Assembly: GCF_907164915.1 (NCBI RefSeq) | Contig: NC_061870.1 | Coordinates: forward strand, 1,409,501 to 1,473,500 | DNA: 64,000 nt | Direction: 5' to 3' | Source: Impatiens glandulifera | Lineage: Eukaryota; Streptophyta; Magnoliopsida; Ericales; Balsaminaceae | In this document: positions 46,833 to 58,031 of the stretch, in pieces | How the letters are laid out: each line of letters starts with the position of its first letter | Numbering within the stretch: the first letter of the stretch is position 1 | Translations under genes and position numbers: made by a program | The notes under the pieces: model-generated | What the model was told of the DNA's origin: nothing | The model's database searches: none | The model's input: only the letters and a program-made list of their open reading frames with translations

Positions 46833-48557
46833 ATTTTCAAACTTCTCTTGTAATATCATTTGTAATTAATATCTATTTTTTTTTAATGTTGCACAATAAG
46901 ATAAGATTAGAGTTTTTCAACTTTTATGGTCACTTATTATTTATCTTTTATTGAAATAAGCATTACAATTATAAAAGTGGATAAAAAAAAGTTGGAATAT
47001 ATATATATGGTACCTAAAATATTAACAACATTATTTGTATTATCTCTATATTAATGTTGTTTTAAAAGTTATAATGATTACTTGTTATAAAAAGTTGCAC
47101 CATTTTAATTAATAAAATATTATTCCCTCTTTAGTGACTTGTTTAACAACAATTTATTTGAAGCATTTAATTTTTTTATCAATAATTAATTAGTGTAAAA
47201 AATGTTACAATATTTCCACTATTTAAAATTTATGTTATAATTTAAGTTACATTTTCTACAAAAATGTATTAGTTATATTTAAGTCGCAAAAATAAGTTAC
47301 TAATGGACCATTTTTTGTAGTGTTTCTTTATGACCATGGCTAGAAGGTTTTAGGAGGCTCCAATTTCTCTTATTGGTTGGATCTTGGGTCCCTTTGATTG
47401 GACTCATACCTTGACTTGAACTTAACCTTGAGTCTTGAATTTCAAAACTGGTCCTTCTTGAATTGGATTTTGTGCCTTTCTTCATGGATCTTGACCCTTA
47501 TTGATGGATCTTGGCCATTCTTCATGGATCTTGACCCATCTTGATGAATCTTGAATTTCTTTTATCCATGACTCTTCATATTTCGATTTTTTTCAACAAT
47601 CCCTACAAAATAGTTAAATTTTTTATTTATAATAAATTATTAAACCAATCCTAACTATTACCTAATTATAATAACTAACTTTCTAATTAAACAAATGATA
47701 AAAAAAAGAGAAAAAGACTATTTATAATTTTATTTTCCTAAAATTATGAATTAATTAAACTATCTAATATAACAAAACTAATTAGTCTAATCTAATAAAA
47801 AAACTAAACTAATTAACAAAATATATAATAAAAAACTATATTTTTATTCTTTTTCTTAATATTTAAGGTAATTTTAACTAATTAAAACCTTAAATACCTT
47901 AAGTATAATAATAGTCCCAAGTGTTTTAACTTAGACAAATTATCATATAACATATTAAAAATCCGAAATTAATTATCTTTCGAATGTCAAACCATGTTTC
48001 AAATGGAACAAAATGAATTCAATTTTAAATTGGGTCGAATGAATATATAGATAGAACCCTAAGGTTTCAATTAATTATAGGGAAAGAAAAAGTAATGAGC
48101 TTCTATTCTTAATTTGATTAAGTACCCGATCTTTTTTCTAGTTGCTCCAAAAATAATTTATTATTTTTAAAATATATACAATAAAATTGAGCCGTGAAAA
48201 ATGTGTGTCTACAAAATGCCCTTATTGGACAATTTTTTTAGAAATCACTCGATTTAGAAAATGCATGTCAAAGATTGAACATAGGCACTACATTTGAGAA
48301 TTCTCAATTTTAATGTTTATTTGAATGTAGAAACAAACCTGACAAGTTTCTTTGGAGGCTAGTGAAAGCTTGAGTATTGCTGCTCGGTTTAACAAAATAC
48401 TCAGAAGAAATAAACATCGCTCCTCATTTTAGTGAAATATTCAAATGAGAAATAAAAATCTCTCAATAGTTTAGCGAAATGTTCAAAAGAAAATGAACAC
48501 TACTCCTCAGTTTAGCGAAATGTTAGGAATGAATATGCATTTAAGTCAGGAGTTATA
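46833..48557. other. CACTA 3' part and AT-rich intergenic DNA
   Basis: 46833-47322 is the right part of the CACTA element. The rest has no supported gene. A few CTTGA(C/A)CC(A/T)TC-type short repeats (GGATCTTGACCC) occur at 47480-47560. Confidence 0.5.
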
Positions 48558-48562
48558 CTCTT

Positions 48563-50145
48563 TGTTGGGTCAAAATATTTTGACTAAGTGTTGAAACAGT
48601 TTGACTACTGGAATTTAATGATGAAATGATAAATGAGTCTAACTGTCTTTGATGCAGGTGTATCGAAGTTAGATTTCATAAGACTTGGTTCTAATAAGGT
48701 TCATTAGACCGATTTGGTATTAGATGCATGATGTTAGATGTGATGTCTAACTAGCGAAGTTAGACGTGCAGTCTAACTAAGAAGTGTTAGACGTGCAGTC
48801 TAATTGGAGGAATTAGACGTGCAGTCTAACTTGTGGAGTTAGTCGTGCAGTCTAATAGACTCCGTAATTAGACATACAGTCTAACTCGTAGAGTTAGACG
48901 TACAGTCTAATAGACTCCGTAATTAGACGTGCAGTCTAACTCGTGGAGTTAGACGTGCAGTCTAACTCATGGAGTTAGACGTGCAGTCTAATGAATCCGG
49001 AATTAGACGTGCTGTCTAACTCAGCGGAGTTAGACGTGCAGTCTAATGGATTAGGAATTAGATGTGTAGTCTAACTTGTGGAGTTCGATGTAAAGTCTAA
49101 TGGATTCGGAATTAGACGTGCAGTCTAATAAAAAGAGAAAGTTAGACGTGTAGTCTAACTCCTTCAGATTAGTCTGAAGTGATTGTAATTAGACGTAAGT
49201 ATAATCCCGTTAGACCAGGTGGTCTAATGGAGTATGTTATTAGACGGAGACGTTTGATTTCATTAGACGAGGTCTTGTAATTGAAATACGTCTAATGACT
49301 TGCTTAAGCAGTTGTTTGAAGCTAGCACCCGCCTATCCACGTGCTACAACTGTACGCTACACCTGCTTCACTTTCTAGTGAAGATAAGTACGACAGCCCA
49401 ATGCAACCAATCAACAGATGACACGTAAGCGAATATCCTTACCACTACTTGTTTTGCAGGTAAATCCTTGAAGAATATTTGGCGCACTACCTATTGTGTA
49501 CGGCCACGATCCTTGTATTCAAAGTCTGCTGTGTAATATGGAGGCGTTCCAATGGAAGAGTGTCACGTATCATTCCGAAGATTCGAACGTTGGTACCTGT
49601 GCATATTTAAAGATTCTAAAGGACAACGGATAACAAGTCTTGCCGGAATTACTGAGAGAAAATTCAATAGATCATTTTGATATCCAGACTACTAAAACTG
49701 TCAACTGCTTTCTTGCTTTACTGTGTGTTAATCAAAAGAGAGTTAGAATCAAAGCATCCTTTAACTGAGTGTTATTCTTCATCTTGTGAGTTGAACAGAG
49801 TGTGTTCTGTTCAACAGTGAGCTAAGTGTGTGCAAACTGTATTTGATTCAAATCATATTATAGTGAATCCTTCCGGTGGTTGGAAGAGGGGGTGACGTAG
49901 GAGAGTTTGCTCCGAATATCCATAAACAAACTGTTATGTTGTTCCTTTCTGTCATCTTCTCATTTTCATCTTAAGCTTCAAACCTAAGTAAACATTTCCG
50001 CACTTGATTATGTTTCAAGTGTTTACAAGGGTTTGCGTAGAATAGAAAGTGAATTAAATCCCTAACAAGATTTCTTTCAAACCGTTTTTCATAAGTCTTC
50101 ATCAATCACCAGACTCCGTCTCTATTGATAAAGTCGATCCTATCA
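48563..50145 (+). mobile_element. Solo LTR 2 of the element C family
   Basis: TGTTGGGTCAAAATATT...GTCGATCCTATCA, 1,583 bases, with an exact CTCTT target duplication at 48558-48562 and 50146-50150. It is closely related to C's LTRs but in the opposite orientation. Array at 48730-49260; TATA-like TATTTAAAG at 49614-49622; leader block at 49884-49925; stem-loop CACTTGA-TTATGTT-TCAAGTG at 50001-50021. Confidence 0.9.
50001..50021 (+). other. Conserved U5 stem-loop (example copy)
   Basis: Seven-base arms CACTTGA/TCAAGTG with a seven-base loop, about 120 bases before the LTR end. Equivalent stems are present in every LTR of this group, with differing arm and loop sequences. Confidence 0.6.
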
Positions 50146-50150
50146 CTCTT

Positions 50151-51251
50151 CTAACATCCTAGGTTTAAATTTTTTCAGTTTTTTTAGACATTTTGTCACA
50201 TTGTAATATCATTAAAAATCGGTTCCGTACATTTTTCATTTGAATATTTTAGGGTCTTGTCTTTTGCCGAGAAGTTTTAACCTAAGTTTTCTTCGTGGGA
50301 TTTTTTTGTTTGAACATTGTTTTGAGGCTCAAATTGTGCTTAATCTTTTAACCATGCACCATGAGATTTACTCTCACTTCATAGACTTAGAGGTTAGTGT
50401 GATTTATATTTTAAGGCCTTTGCACTCTTCTTTATACTAGGGTAAATCTAATAGAATCGGCACATTCTTGTTCTTGCGTTTACAAATTAGAGAATGGTCT
50501 AGATGAACAAACAATGGTGATTTCAAAATTTCAATCTCAATGAGCATTTTTTTTTCTTTGTCTTTTTTTTTGACGACCGGGATGTATCTGATAGACTCAA
50601 ACACTTTTAATTGCTTTGAAAAATTAGATATTAGTCTATATTGACAACATTGTCAATTTTTGCATTTTAACCAACATATCTTGTTTGACTTGATTTTTTT
50701 TGCTTGAGGCCTTAAACTCTTACATTTAACCTCTATATGAGATGAGACAACACCTCTATTGACAACACAGTTTGTCTTTCACGAGCTTCATCTTAAACAT
50801 CAACAATTTAAGCTTACGTCGTTCTTAAGATAAATCCATTTAAAAAGAATCCTCCTCGAATCTCAGAAGTTATATCCTCTCGTCAAGAGACACTCGTTGG
50901 GGTGAAATGTATTTTCTCGCATCCTTACTTGTTTCTTAACTCTTACTTGTGGTTTTACTTACTGCACCTAAGAGTTTAAGGGTCGTCATCTTTTCTTGAA
51001 ACAGCGTTTTCTTTATAACCATTTTTATTTTAATAAACTTTCTCTAGTATTGACATAGGAGTTCCATATTTTTAGATTGATTGAGACCGAGTCCGTGACA
51101 TGCTGCCTACATATTCTTATAAAATGAGAAATTAGGTCCAAACGTAGTTCCGAGCATGTCATGGATAGATCGTGATATAAATTTCTACTGAGGTGATAAT
51201 TAACTTGAACTCTTTGGGGGTGAATTTTGATTTGACTTAAGTTTCTACTGG
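50151..51251. other. Unassigned intergenic DNA
   Basis: No gene is supported. The last 70 bases (about 51185-51251, GACTTAAGTTTCTACTGGATGAC) belong to the roughly 113-base repeat that continues at 60742 on the other side of element C. Confidence 0.5.
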
Positions 51252-51256
51252 ATGAC

Positions 51257-52905
51257 TGATAGGATCGGCTTTATCAATAGAGACGGTGGTCTGGCGATTG
51301 ATGAAGGCTTATGAAAAACGGTTTGAAAGAAATCTTGTTAGGGATTTAATTCACTTTCTATTCTACGCAAACCCTTGTAAACACTTGAAACAGAATTAAG
51401 TGCGGAAATGTTTACTTAGGTTTGAAGCTTAAGATGAAAAATGAGAAGATGACATACAGGAACAACACATCAGTTTGTTTATGAATGTTCGGAGCAAACT
51501 CTCCTACATCACCCCTTCTTCCAACCACCGGAAGGATTCACTATAATATGATTTAAATCAAATACAGTTTGCACACACTTAGCTCACTTTTGAACAGAAC
51601 ACACTCTATTCAACTTACAAGATGAAGAATATCACTCAGCTAAAGGATGCTTTGATTCTAACTCTCTCTTGATTAACACACAGTAAAGCAAGAAAGCAGT
51701 TGACAGTTTGAGTAGTCTGGATATCAAAATGATCTATTGAATTTTCTCTCAGTAATTCCGGCAAGACTTGTTATCATTTGTCCTTTAGAATCTTTAAATA
51801 TGCACAGGTACCAACGGTTGAATCTACAGAATGATACGTGGCACTCTTCCATTGGAACGCCTCCATAGTACACAGCAGACTTTGAATACAAGGATCGTGG
51901 TCGTACACAACAGTTAGTGCGTCGAATATTCTTCAGGGATTTACCTGCAAAACAAGTAGTGGGAAGGATATTCGCTTACGTGTCATCTGTTGATTGGTTG
52001 CATCGGGCTGTCGTACTGATCTTCACTAGAAAGTGGAGAAGGAGTAGTGTACAACTGTAGCACGTGGGTAGACGGGTATTAGCTTCAAGCAACTTCTTAA
52101 GTAAGCCATTAGACGTATTTCAATTAGACGACCTCGTTTAATGAAATCAAACGTCCCCGTCTAATAACATACTCCATTAGACCACCTGGTCTAACGGGAT
52201 TAGACTTATGTCTAATTACAATCACTTTAGACTAATCTGAAAGAGTTAGACTACACGTCTAATTTCGAATTCATTAGACTGCACGTCTAACTCCACAAGT
52301 TAGACTGCACGTCTAATTCCGAATCCATTAGATTGCACGTCTAACTCCGTTGAGTTAGACTGCACGTCTAATTTCGGATTCATTAGACTGCACGTCTAAC
52401 TCCATGAGTTAGACTACACGTCTAATTACGAATCCATTAGACTGTATGTCTAACTCCACGAGTTAGACTGCACGTCTAATTACGGAGTCATTAGACTGTA
52501 CGTCTAACTCCACGAGTTAGACTGCACGTCTAATTACGGAGTCTATTAGATTGCACGTCAAACTCCACGAGTTAGACTGCACGTCTAATTACGGAGACTA
52601 TTAGACTGCGTGTCTAATTCCACGAGTTAGACTGCACATCTAATTCCTCCAGTTAGACTGCACGTCTAACACCGCTTAGTTAGACTGCACGTCTAACTTC
52701 GCTAGTTATACAACACGTCTAACATCATGCATCTAATACCAAATTGGTCTAATGAACCTCATTAGAACCAAGTCTTATGAAATCTAACTTCGATACACCT
52801 ACATCAAAGACAGTTAGACTCATATATAATACATTCATCATTTCATCATCAAAATTCTAGTAGTCAAACTGTTTTAACATTTAGTCAAAATAATTTGACC
52901 CAACA
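51257..52905 (-). mobile_element. Element C 3' LTR (left copy)
   Basis: TGATAGGATCGGC...TTGACCCAACA, 1,649 bases. Leader block at 51481-51520; TATA-like TATTTAAAG on the minus strand near 51794; palindromic TTAGACGTGCAGTCTAA array at 52090-52740, in the upstream (U3) part. Confidence 0.95.
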
Positions 52906-52919
52906 ATTTCCCCTTTTTT
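52906..52919 (-). promoter_or_regulatory. Polypurine tract of element C
   Basis: The minus strand reads AAAAAAGGGGAAAT immediately before TGTTGGGTCAAAT, the 3' LTR start. This is the expected plus-strand priming site. Confidence 0.85.
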
Positions 52920-53211
52920 GATGATGATATTGAAATCCTGCATAGACAACAGATTAGTGTATCCATCATATAAATGTAAATAAACCCCTGTTTACATGTA
53001 ATGATTTTTCAAACACACAGCATTCAGAATATATCATTCATAAGAACATAAAATATGAGTGTTTTCAGAAGAAACACACAAAACATTGTTCCAAAATAAC
53101 CAAAATAAGTTCATAACAAAATCATCATCAAAAGATCTTCAAAAACTTCTTCTTCCTAATCATTTTTCCGGAAAGGATAGTTTTCAACCTAGGAAATCTC
53201 TAAGACTGCGG

Positions 53212-53944
53212 TTAGAGGAGGTTGGAAACATCTCTCTTCCTTTTCTTGGACTTGAGCCTCTTCACTCTAAGAACATATTCAACAACCTTCTGGTTGTTCA
53301 ATGTTTTGGAAGGAAGGTGAAAGCTTTTACCGGGTTCATCAAGAAGGAAGCAAAGGAAAGCGCCAAGAGGACCGTCAAAACCAAAGATAGTCTTCTGGGC
53401 ACAGATCATTCTGACAAGGTTTACGAAGAGGAAGCTTGTCCAGTTGACGGGCACACATCTAGTGATAGCCACCATAATCTCAAAAACCTTAGTACAATAC
53501 CTGTAAGAAGATTCTTTGGAGAGAAGAGATTTGGACACGATATCGTAGAGAAGAGCAAACTCATCTTTCAGAATGTTTTTTTCCGTGAATATCCAATTGG
53601 GGAGAATCAGAGAAGACTTTCATCATTGGAAACATGATTTCAGGAGGAGAAGGTAAAAACTCATGAATACCTATGTTGGGAAGTTGGAAAAACATACTGA
53701 ATGAGCTTTCGGTGATATAAATCATCTGGCCCATAACAATCCCAACAACTTTTTTGTCCTGATAAAACCCGGCTGTTTCGAAGAATTCACGAACCAACTG
53801 TTCGTGATAAAGATGATGAGGGGTGAGGAACTTTCGAAGCCCGGAGGCTTTCAATGACTCAAACATCTTGTGCATACTAGGAGATTTCAGCGTGGATACG
53901 GATTTGAAATCCACTTGAATAGATTTCGGAGAGAAGGAAGACAT
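53212..53944 (-). pseudogene. Additional ORF of element C (short form)
   Basis: The preferred start is MSSFSPKSIQVDF at 53944 (an upstream Met at 53977 is possible). It reads MFESLKASGLRKFLTP, LVREFFETAGFY, VVGIVMGQMIYITESSFSMFFQLPNIG, then after one frameshift near 53550 SKSLLSKESSYRYCTKVFEIMVAITR..VNWTSFLF, ending in a basic KRLKSKKRKRD tail. This is the same N-terminal domain as in A and B (VREFF, F..FF.LP, a KFE.M.AI..NW block) with the best-preserved order. The linker and coiled-coil tail of A and B are absent; only about 310 bases separate the stop from the LTR. Confidence 0.7.
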
Positions 53945-53977
53945 TTCGACTAGGTGAACAAGAACTAGACGATTCAA

Positions 53978-54704
53978 ATTCTAAAGAGAGACTCGGATTA
54001 GGAATTACTCAACCATTTGAGTAATATCACTCATTAAATATTAAAAACTAGCGTGTAGTTAATATGTAAATGATTATTTCTACCGTCAAAAGTTCAGAAG
54101 TCTGTTCCCAAGAGACGCGGCATTTAATATTAATCATGAAAATGCACAGTTAATACTAAACGTACGGACTAATGTTATCAGAAATATTAGTCATTTTTTA
54201 TGTATTGAGAGACACGTGTCTTCAATCCTTTTGAGAAATGATTGATTTTATTTTTTGCGGGAATAAGTACATGAACGGATACATAATTGACTAAGAGTTG
54301 TCCAAATAGCCAGAAGATGAAAGGTTCAATCTACACACGTAGTTAGACATTTATTCTCCTTTTCATATTTTCAACTTCTATTTGGAAATCCGTCTATTAG
54401 ACGTATACGTCTAATTATGCAAGAACACCACATGCAACACGTGTGTCTAGTTAGACGTGAGCATCATCTTGCTCATGACGTAAAAACGTCTAACGTCTAT
54501 TAGACATATGCGTCTAACCATGCAAGTTAAATAACCAAGACAAATATTCCAAAGGAAGATTAAACTGCTAGAGTAGACGTACGTCTAAGTAGTTGTGTTT
54601 CTCAAACCCTTAATCCTTAGGACGTATTAAGACACCTGTCTTTTATGTCTGTTCAGTTACGTTTTGAACAATACGTTCCCCCTCAATTTATGCACGTAAT
54701 CACA
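53978..54704. promoter_or_regulatory. Spacer ahead of element C's additional ORF
   Basis: Non-coding. 54340-54560 contains TTAGACGTATACGTCTAA, AGTTAGACGTGAG and AACGTCTAACGTCTATTAGAC motifs, the same vocabulary as the LTR array. It is a candidate internal promoter or regulatory region. Confidence 0.45.
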
Positions 54705-56199
54705 TCAATCAAGATCAACAAGACCTAAAATATTTCTAAAATGAGAAAACTTAGCTTCAGGTAGAGGTTTTGTGAAGATATTTGTCGTTTGTTGATCTGT
54801 GGGAACATATTCAAGACGAATCTGCTTCTGATTGACGTGTTCTCGGATAAAATGATGCCTGATTTCAATATGCTTTGTCCGAGAATGTAGAACTGGATTG
54901 TAGGTGATTGCGATAGCACTTGTGTTGTCGCAGAAAATTGGAGATTCTTCAGCCTCAATTCCATAGTCCCTGAGCTGTTGTTGAATCCATAAAAGCTGAT
55001 AGAAACAACTGCAAGGTACTCTGCTTCTGCTATAGACGTGGCAACTGAAGTCTACTTCTTGCTGAACTATGAGATTAGACGATCTCCAAAGAATTTGCAA
55101 GTTCCACTTGTTCTTTTTCTATCAATTTTGCACCCAGCATAATCTGCATCTAAGAAGCTGGTCAAATTGAAACTGGAATCCTTCGGATACCACAGTCCCA
55201 CATTTTGAGTTTCTTTTAAGTATTTAAGAATACGTTTAGCAGCAGTAAAGTGAGAAAGTTTAGGATTAGCCTGAAATCTGCCACAAACTCCAACGGCAAA
55301 CTGAATGTCTGGCCTGCTAGCAGTCACATATAGCAAGGATCCGATGAGTCCCCTATATGATGTTACATCGATACTTTGGCCACCTTCATCTTTATCCAGT
55401 TTACTAGAAGAGCTCATAGGAGTAGCTGCAGTAGAATAGTTCTCCATTCCAAACTTCTTTAGCATTTCTTTAGTGTATTTGGCCTGATTGATGAAGGTCC
55501 CATTTTCTAACTGACGGACTTGAAGCCCAAGGAAGAATGTCAATTCTCCCATCATTCTCATTTCAAATCTGTCCTGCATCATCTTAGAAAATTTCTCACA
55601 CAATTTGGGGTTAGTTGAACCAAAAATAATGTCATCAACATATATTTGAACAAGTAGAATGTGAGAGTCTTTAGTGAATCTAAACAAAGTTTTATCCACA
55701 GTTCCAACAACAAAATCATGATCAAACAAAAATTCAGTTAAAGTATCATACCAAGCTCTAGGAGCTTGTTTCAGACCATACAATGCTTTATCAAGCTTAA
55801 AAACATGATTATGTAACACATGATCTACAAATCCAGTGGGTTGCTCAACATATACTTCTTCACTCAATTTCCCATTTAAAAATGCACTTTTCACATCCAT
55901 TTGAAAGACCTTAAAGTTCTTAATGATGCATATTCTAGGAAGATTCTAATTGCCTCAAGTCTTCCTACAGGTACAAAAGACTCATCAAAATCGATACATT
56001 CCTCCTGTCTGTATCTTTGAGCAACTAAACGAGCTTTGTTTCTAATGACTAAACTATCTTCACTAAGCTTGTTTATAAAGACCCATCTTGTTCCTATAAC
56101 TGACTTATCAGTTGGTCTAGGGGTAAGATGCCACACCTTATTTCTCACAAATTGGTTTAACTCCTCCTGCATAGTATTGATCCAATCTGGATCAACCAC
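54705..56199 (-). pseudogene. Element C reverse transcriptase and RNase H
   Basis: 56199-55891 gives the RT N-terminus ([49 protein letters not shown]). After a one-base shift at about 55900, [23 protein letters not shown] and [13 protein letters not shown] follow, with the catalytic [13 protein letters not shown] near 55620-55660 and [22 protein letters not shown]. RNase H follows with [17 protein letters not shown] and, after another shift at about 55080, LLWIQQQLRDYGIEAEESPIFCDNTSAI, HIEIRHHFIREHV and TKPLPEAKFSHFRNILGL. Only two or three lesions affect this domain, the best-preserved pol segment in the window. The motif style matches SIRE/Maximus elements. Confidence 0.9.
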
Positions 56200-56226
56200 T
56201 TCTTCACCAATTTTCTTGGGTTCAAT

Positions 56227-56484
56227 CTAGGAAATAAATGCAGAGTTGGACATTTCATCCATCAATTGACGTCTTGTCCTTCGAGGAGAGAAAGGATTTC
56301 CGATGATCAATTCTGGTGGATGATTTCTGTTCCATCTGAAGTTGGATCCAAGAGGATTGGTCATCTGAACGGGTGACTCCGCGACGTCTAAACTCTTAAC
56401 TTCTTGTTGAACAGGAGTTTGTACGTCTGGTTGAACCTCAACCGGATCAGCCACTAGGTCAGATAACGCAATCCGCTTATCCAA
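56227..56484 (-). pseudogene. Element C integrase-RT linker
   Basis: A Pro/Val/Asp-rich linker (VQPDVQTPVQQEVKSL, then RWNRNHPPELIIGNP) like those between the integrase C-terminus and RT in copia polyproteins. Stops separate it from its neighbours. Confidence 0.7.
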
Positions 56485-56526
56485 AGTATCTTCTTCTTCA
56501 CTTACAGACTCAAGACTTGTCGGTTT

Positions 56527-57430
56527 TAGTCTGTCAGCAAGATCAATGGGTTCATGGATTTTCTCTCAACAGGCTCATCAAAAACTACATGGAGGGATTC
56601 TTCAACTGTCTGTGTTCTTTTGTTGTATACTCTGTAAGCCTTGCTTACTGACGAATATCCCAACATGAATCCCTCATCTGCTTTAGCATCAAAATCGGTC
56701 AGATAAACCTTTCCATTGTTATGAATAAAACATTTACACCCAAATATCTTAAAATAAGAAATTGTGGGAATTATCCAATAATACAGTTCATAGGAAGTTT
56801 TATCAAAACGTTTGTTGATTATTGAACGATTTTGTGTATAGCAAGCAGTGCTAATGGCTTCCGCCAAGAACCTCTAAGGCACGTCTAATTCAGCTAGCAT
56901 AGATCTCACTGCTTCCTTTAGAGTCCTCACTCTTCTCTCAGCAATGCGGTTTTGCTGTGGAGTTCTAGCACTAGACAACTCGTGCCTAATTCCAGTCTCC
57001 TCGAGATAAGATGTTAGGTATTTGTTAGTGAACTCAGTTCACTGATCACTTCTAATGTATGCAATATTCAAAGATTTCTGATTCTGAATTCTCTTAAATA
57101 TTCTAATCAAATTTTCAGCAGTATTATCCTTTGATGGCAAAAATGCCACCCATGTAAATCGAGAAAAGTCATCAATAACAATTAGAGCAAATATCATTTC
57201 TCCTAAACTCTTTACAGGAATTGGACCAAACAGATCTATATGTAACAGTTCTAGGCAACGACTGGATTAAGATTTCCCTTTACTTTTGAACGATGATCTT
57301 CCCTGTTTGCCTAACTAGCAAACAGGACATACCTTGTCCTTAGCAAACTGCAATTTAGGTAACCCAATAACTAGGTTGTTTGAACAGATGTGGTTAATGG
57401 TTTTGAAATTCAAATTATTTAATCTTTTAT
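56527..57430 (-). pseudogene. Element C integrase
   Basis: The minus strand shows the zinc-binding region (RLNNLNFKTINH then CPVC), HIDLFGPIPVKSLG with the first catalytic Asp, IRSDQ.TEF with the second and PQQNRIAERR with the Glu (usual form QQNGVVER). ISTACYTQNRSIINKRFDKTSYELY and the C-terminal FGCKCFIHNN..GFMLGYSS..YRVYN follow. Several in-frame stops are present (for example after SDQ). It inserts element DNA into the host in intact relatives. Confidence 0.8.
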
Positions 57431-57840
57431 ACCACAACTATTTCTGGTCATTCTTGGCAATCATGCACATAGGATTAGGAGATTCTTTTTGCCAGTTCAT
57501 TTTGTATGAGTTTCCTACTCTACTACCAGTTAAAAAAGTATTTTCATCTTGGTCCTTAACTAGACATGCATGAGTTTGAAAATCAATTGACAAACCATTA
57601 TCACATAACTGACTGATGCTGATCAAGTTATAGCACAGATTGTCTACAAGTAACACGTCATTAATGGTTAGGTTACCATGGATAATCTTACCCTTACCCA
57701 TGGTCTTACCCTTCTTGTTGTCACCAAAGGTAATCTTAGGTCCAGAGCAATCTGCTATATCAGTAAGAAGCCGTCTTTTTCCGGTCATATGCCTGGAACA
57801 ACCGCTATTAAGATACGATATAGATTCCTCTAGCCCATCG
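57431..57840 (-). pseudogene. Element C protease (active-site Asp lost) and GAG-preintegrase
   Basis: SYLNSGCSRHMTGKRRLLTDIA is followed by ITFGDNKKGKTMGKGKIIHGNLTINDVLLVDNLCYNLISISQL. The active-site triad reads Asn-Ser-Gly where A and the family have Asp-Ser-Gly, a single-base change (GAT to AAT). This would abolish aspartic protease activity. 57788-57438 is otherwise open. Confidence 0.85.
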
Positions 57841-58031
57841 TTTGTTTGTACCTACATAGATAAATATTTACAATCTTTTGGTACCCACTTTTAATTGGAT
57901 CATCGGTCAATCAGTCCCTTAGGAATCCATATTTGAGTTATTCTTATGGATTTCCCATTTTGTACAGTGATTAATGCGTATGTTTTTGACGTAGCAGACG
58001 ACTTTCTGCTAGCCACTAATCCCTTAGTTTT

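Larger units (their letters stand above)
43916..47322. mobile_element. Probable non-autonomous CACTA element with nested solo LTR
   Basis: The left end reads CACTATAAAAATTATG and the right end ATTTTTTGTAGTG, whose complement starts CACTACAAAAAATGG, giving inverted CACTA termini. Flanking triplets are TCT and TTT (2 of 3). Without the solo LTR at 44468-46827 and its duplicated AATTA the element is about 1,040 bases with no coding capacity. Confidence is limited by the imperfect duplication. Confidence 0.5.

Noticed and set aside
48730..49260. Regularly spaced direct repeats resembling a CRISPR array
   Set aside because: The modules are palindromic LTR U3 repeats in a plant-type retrotransposon, spacers are not unique, and no cas genes exist.
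53059..53637. 192-codon plus-strand frame in element C
   Set aside because: It is antisense to the additional ORF, whose minus-strand reading matches the related ORFs of A and B.
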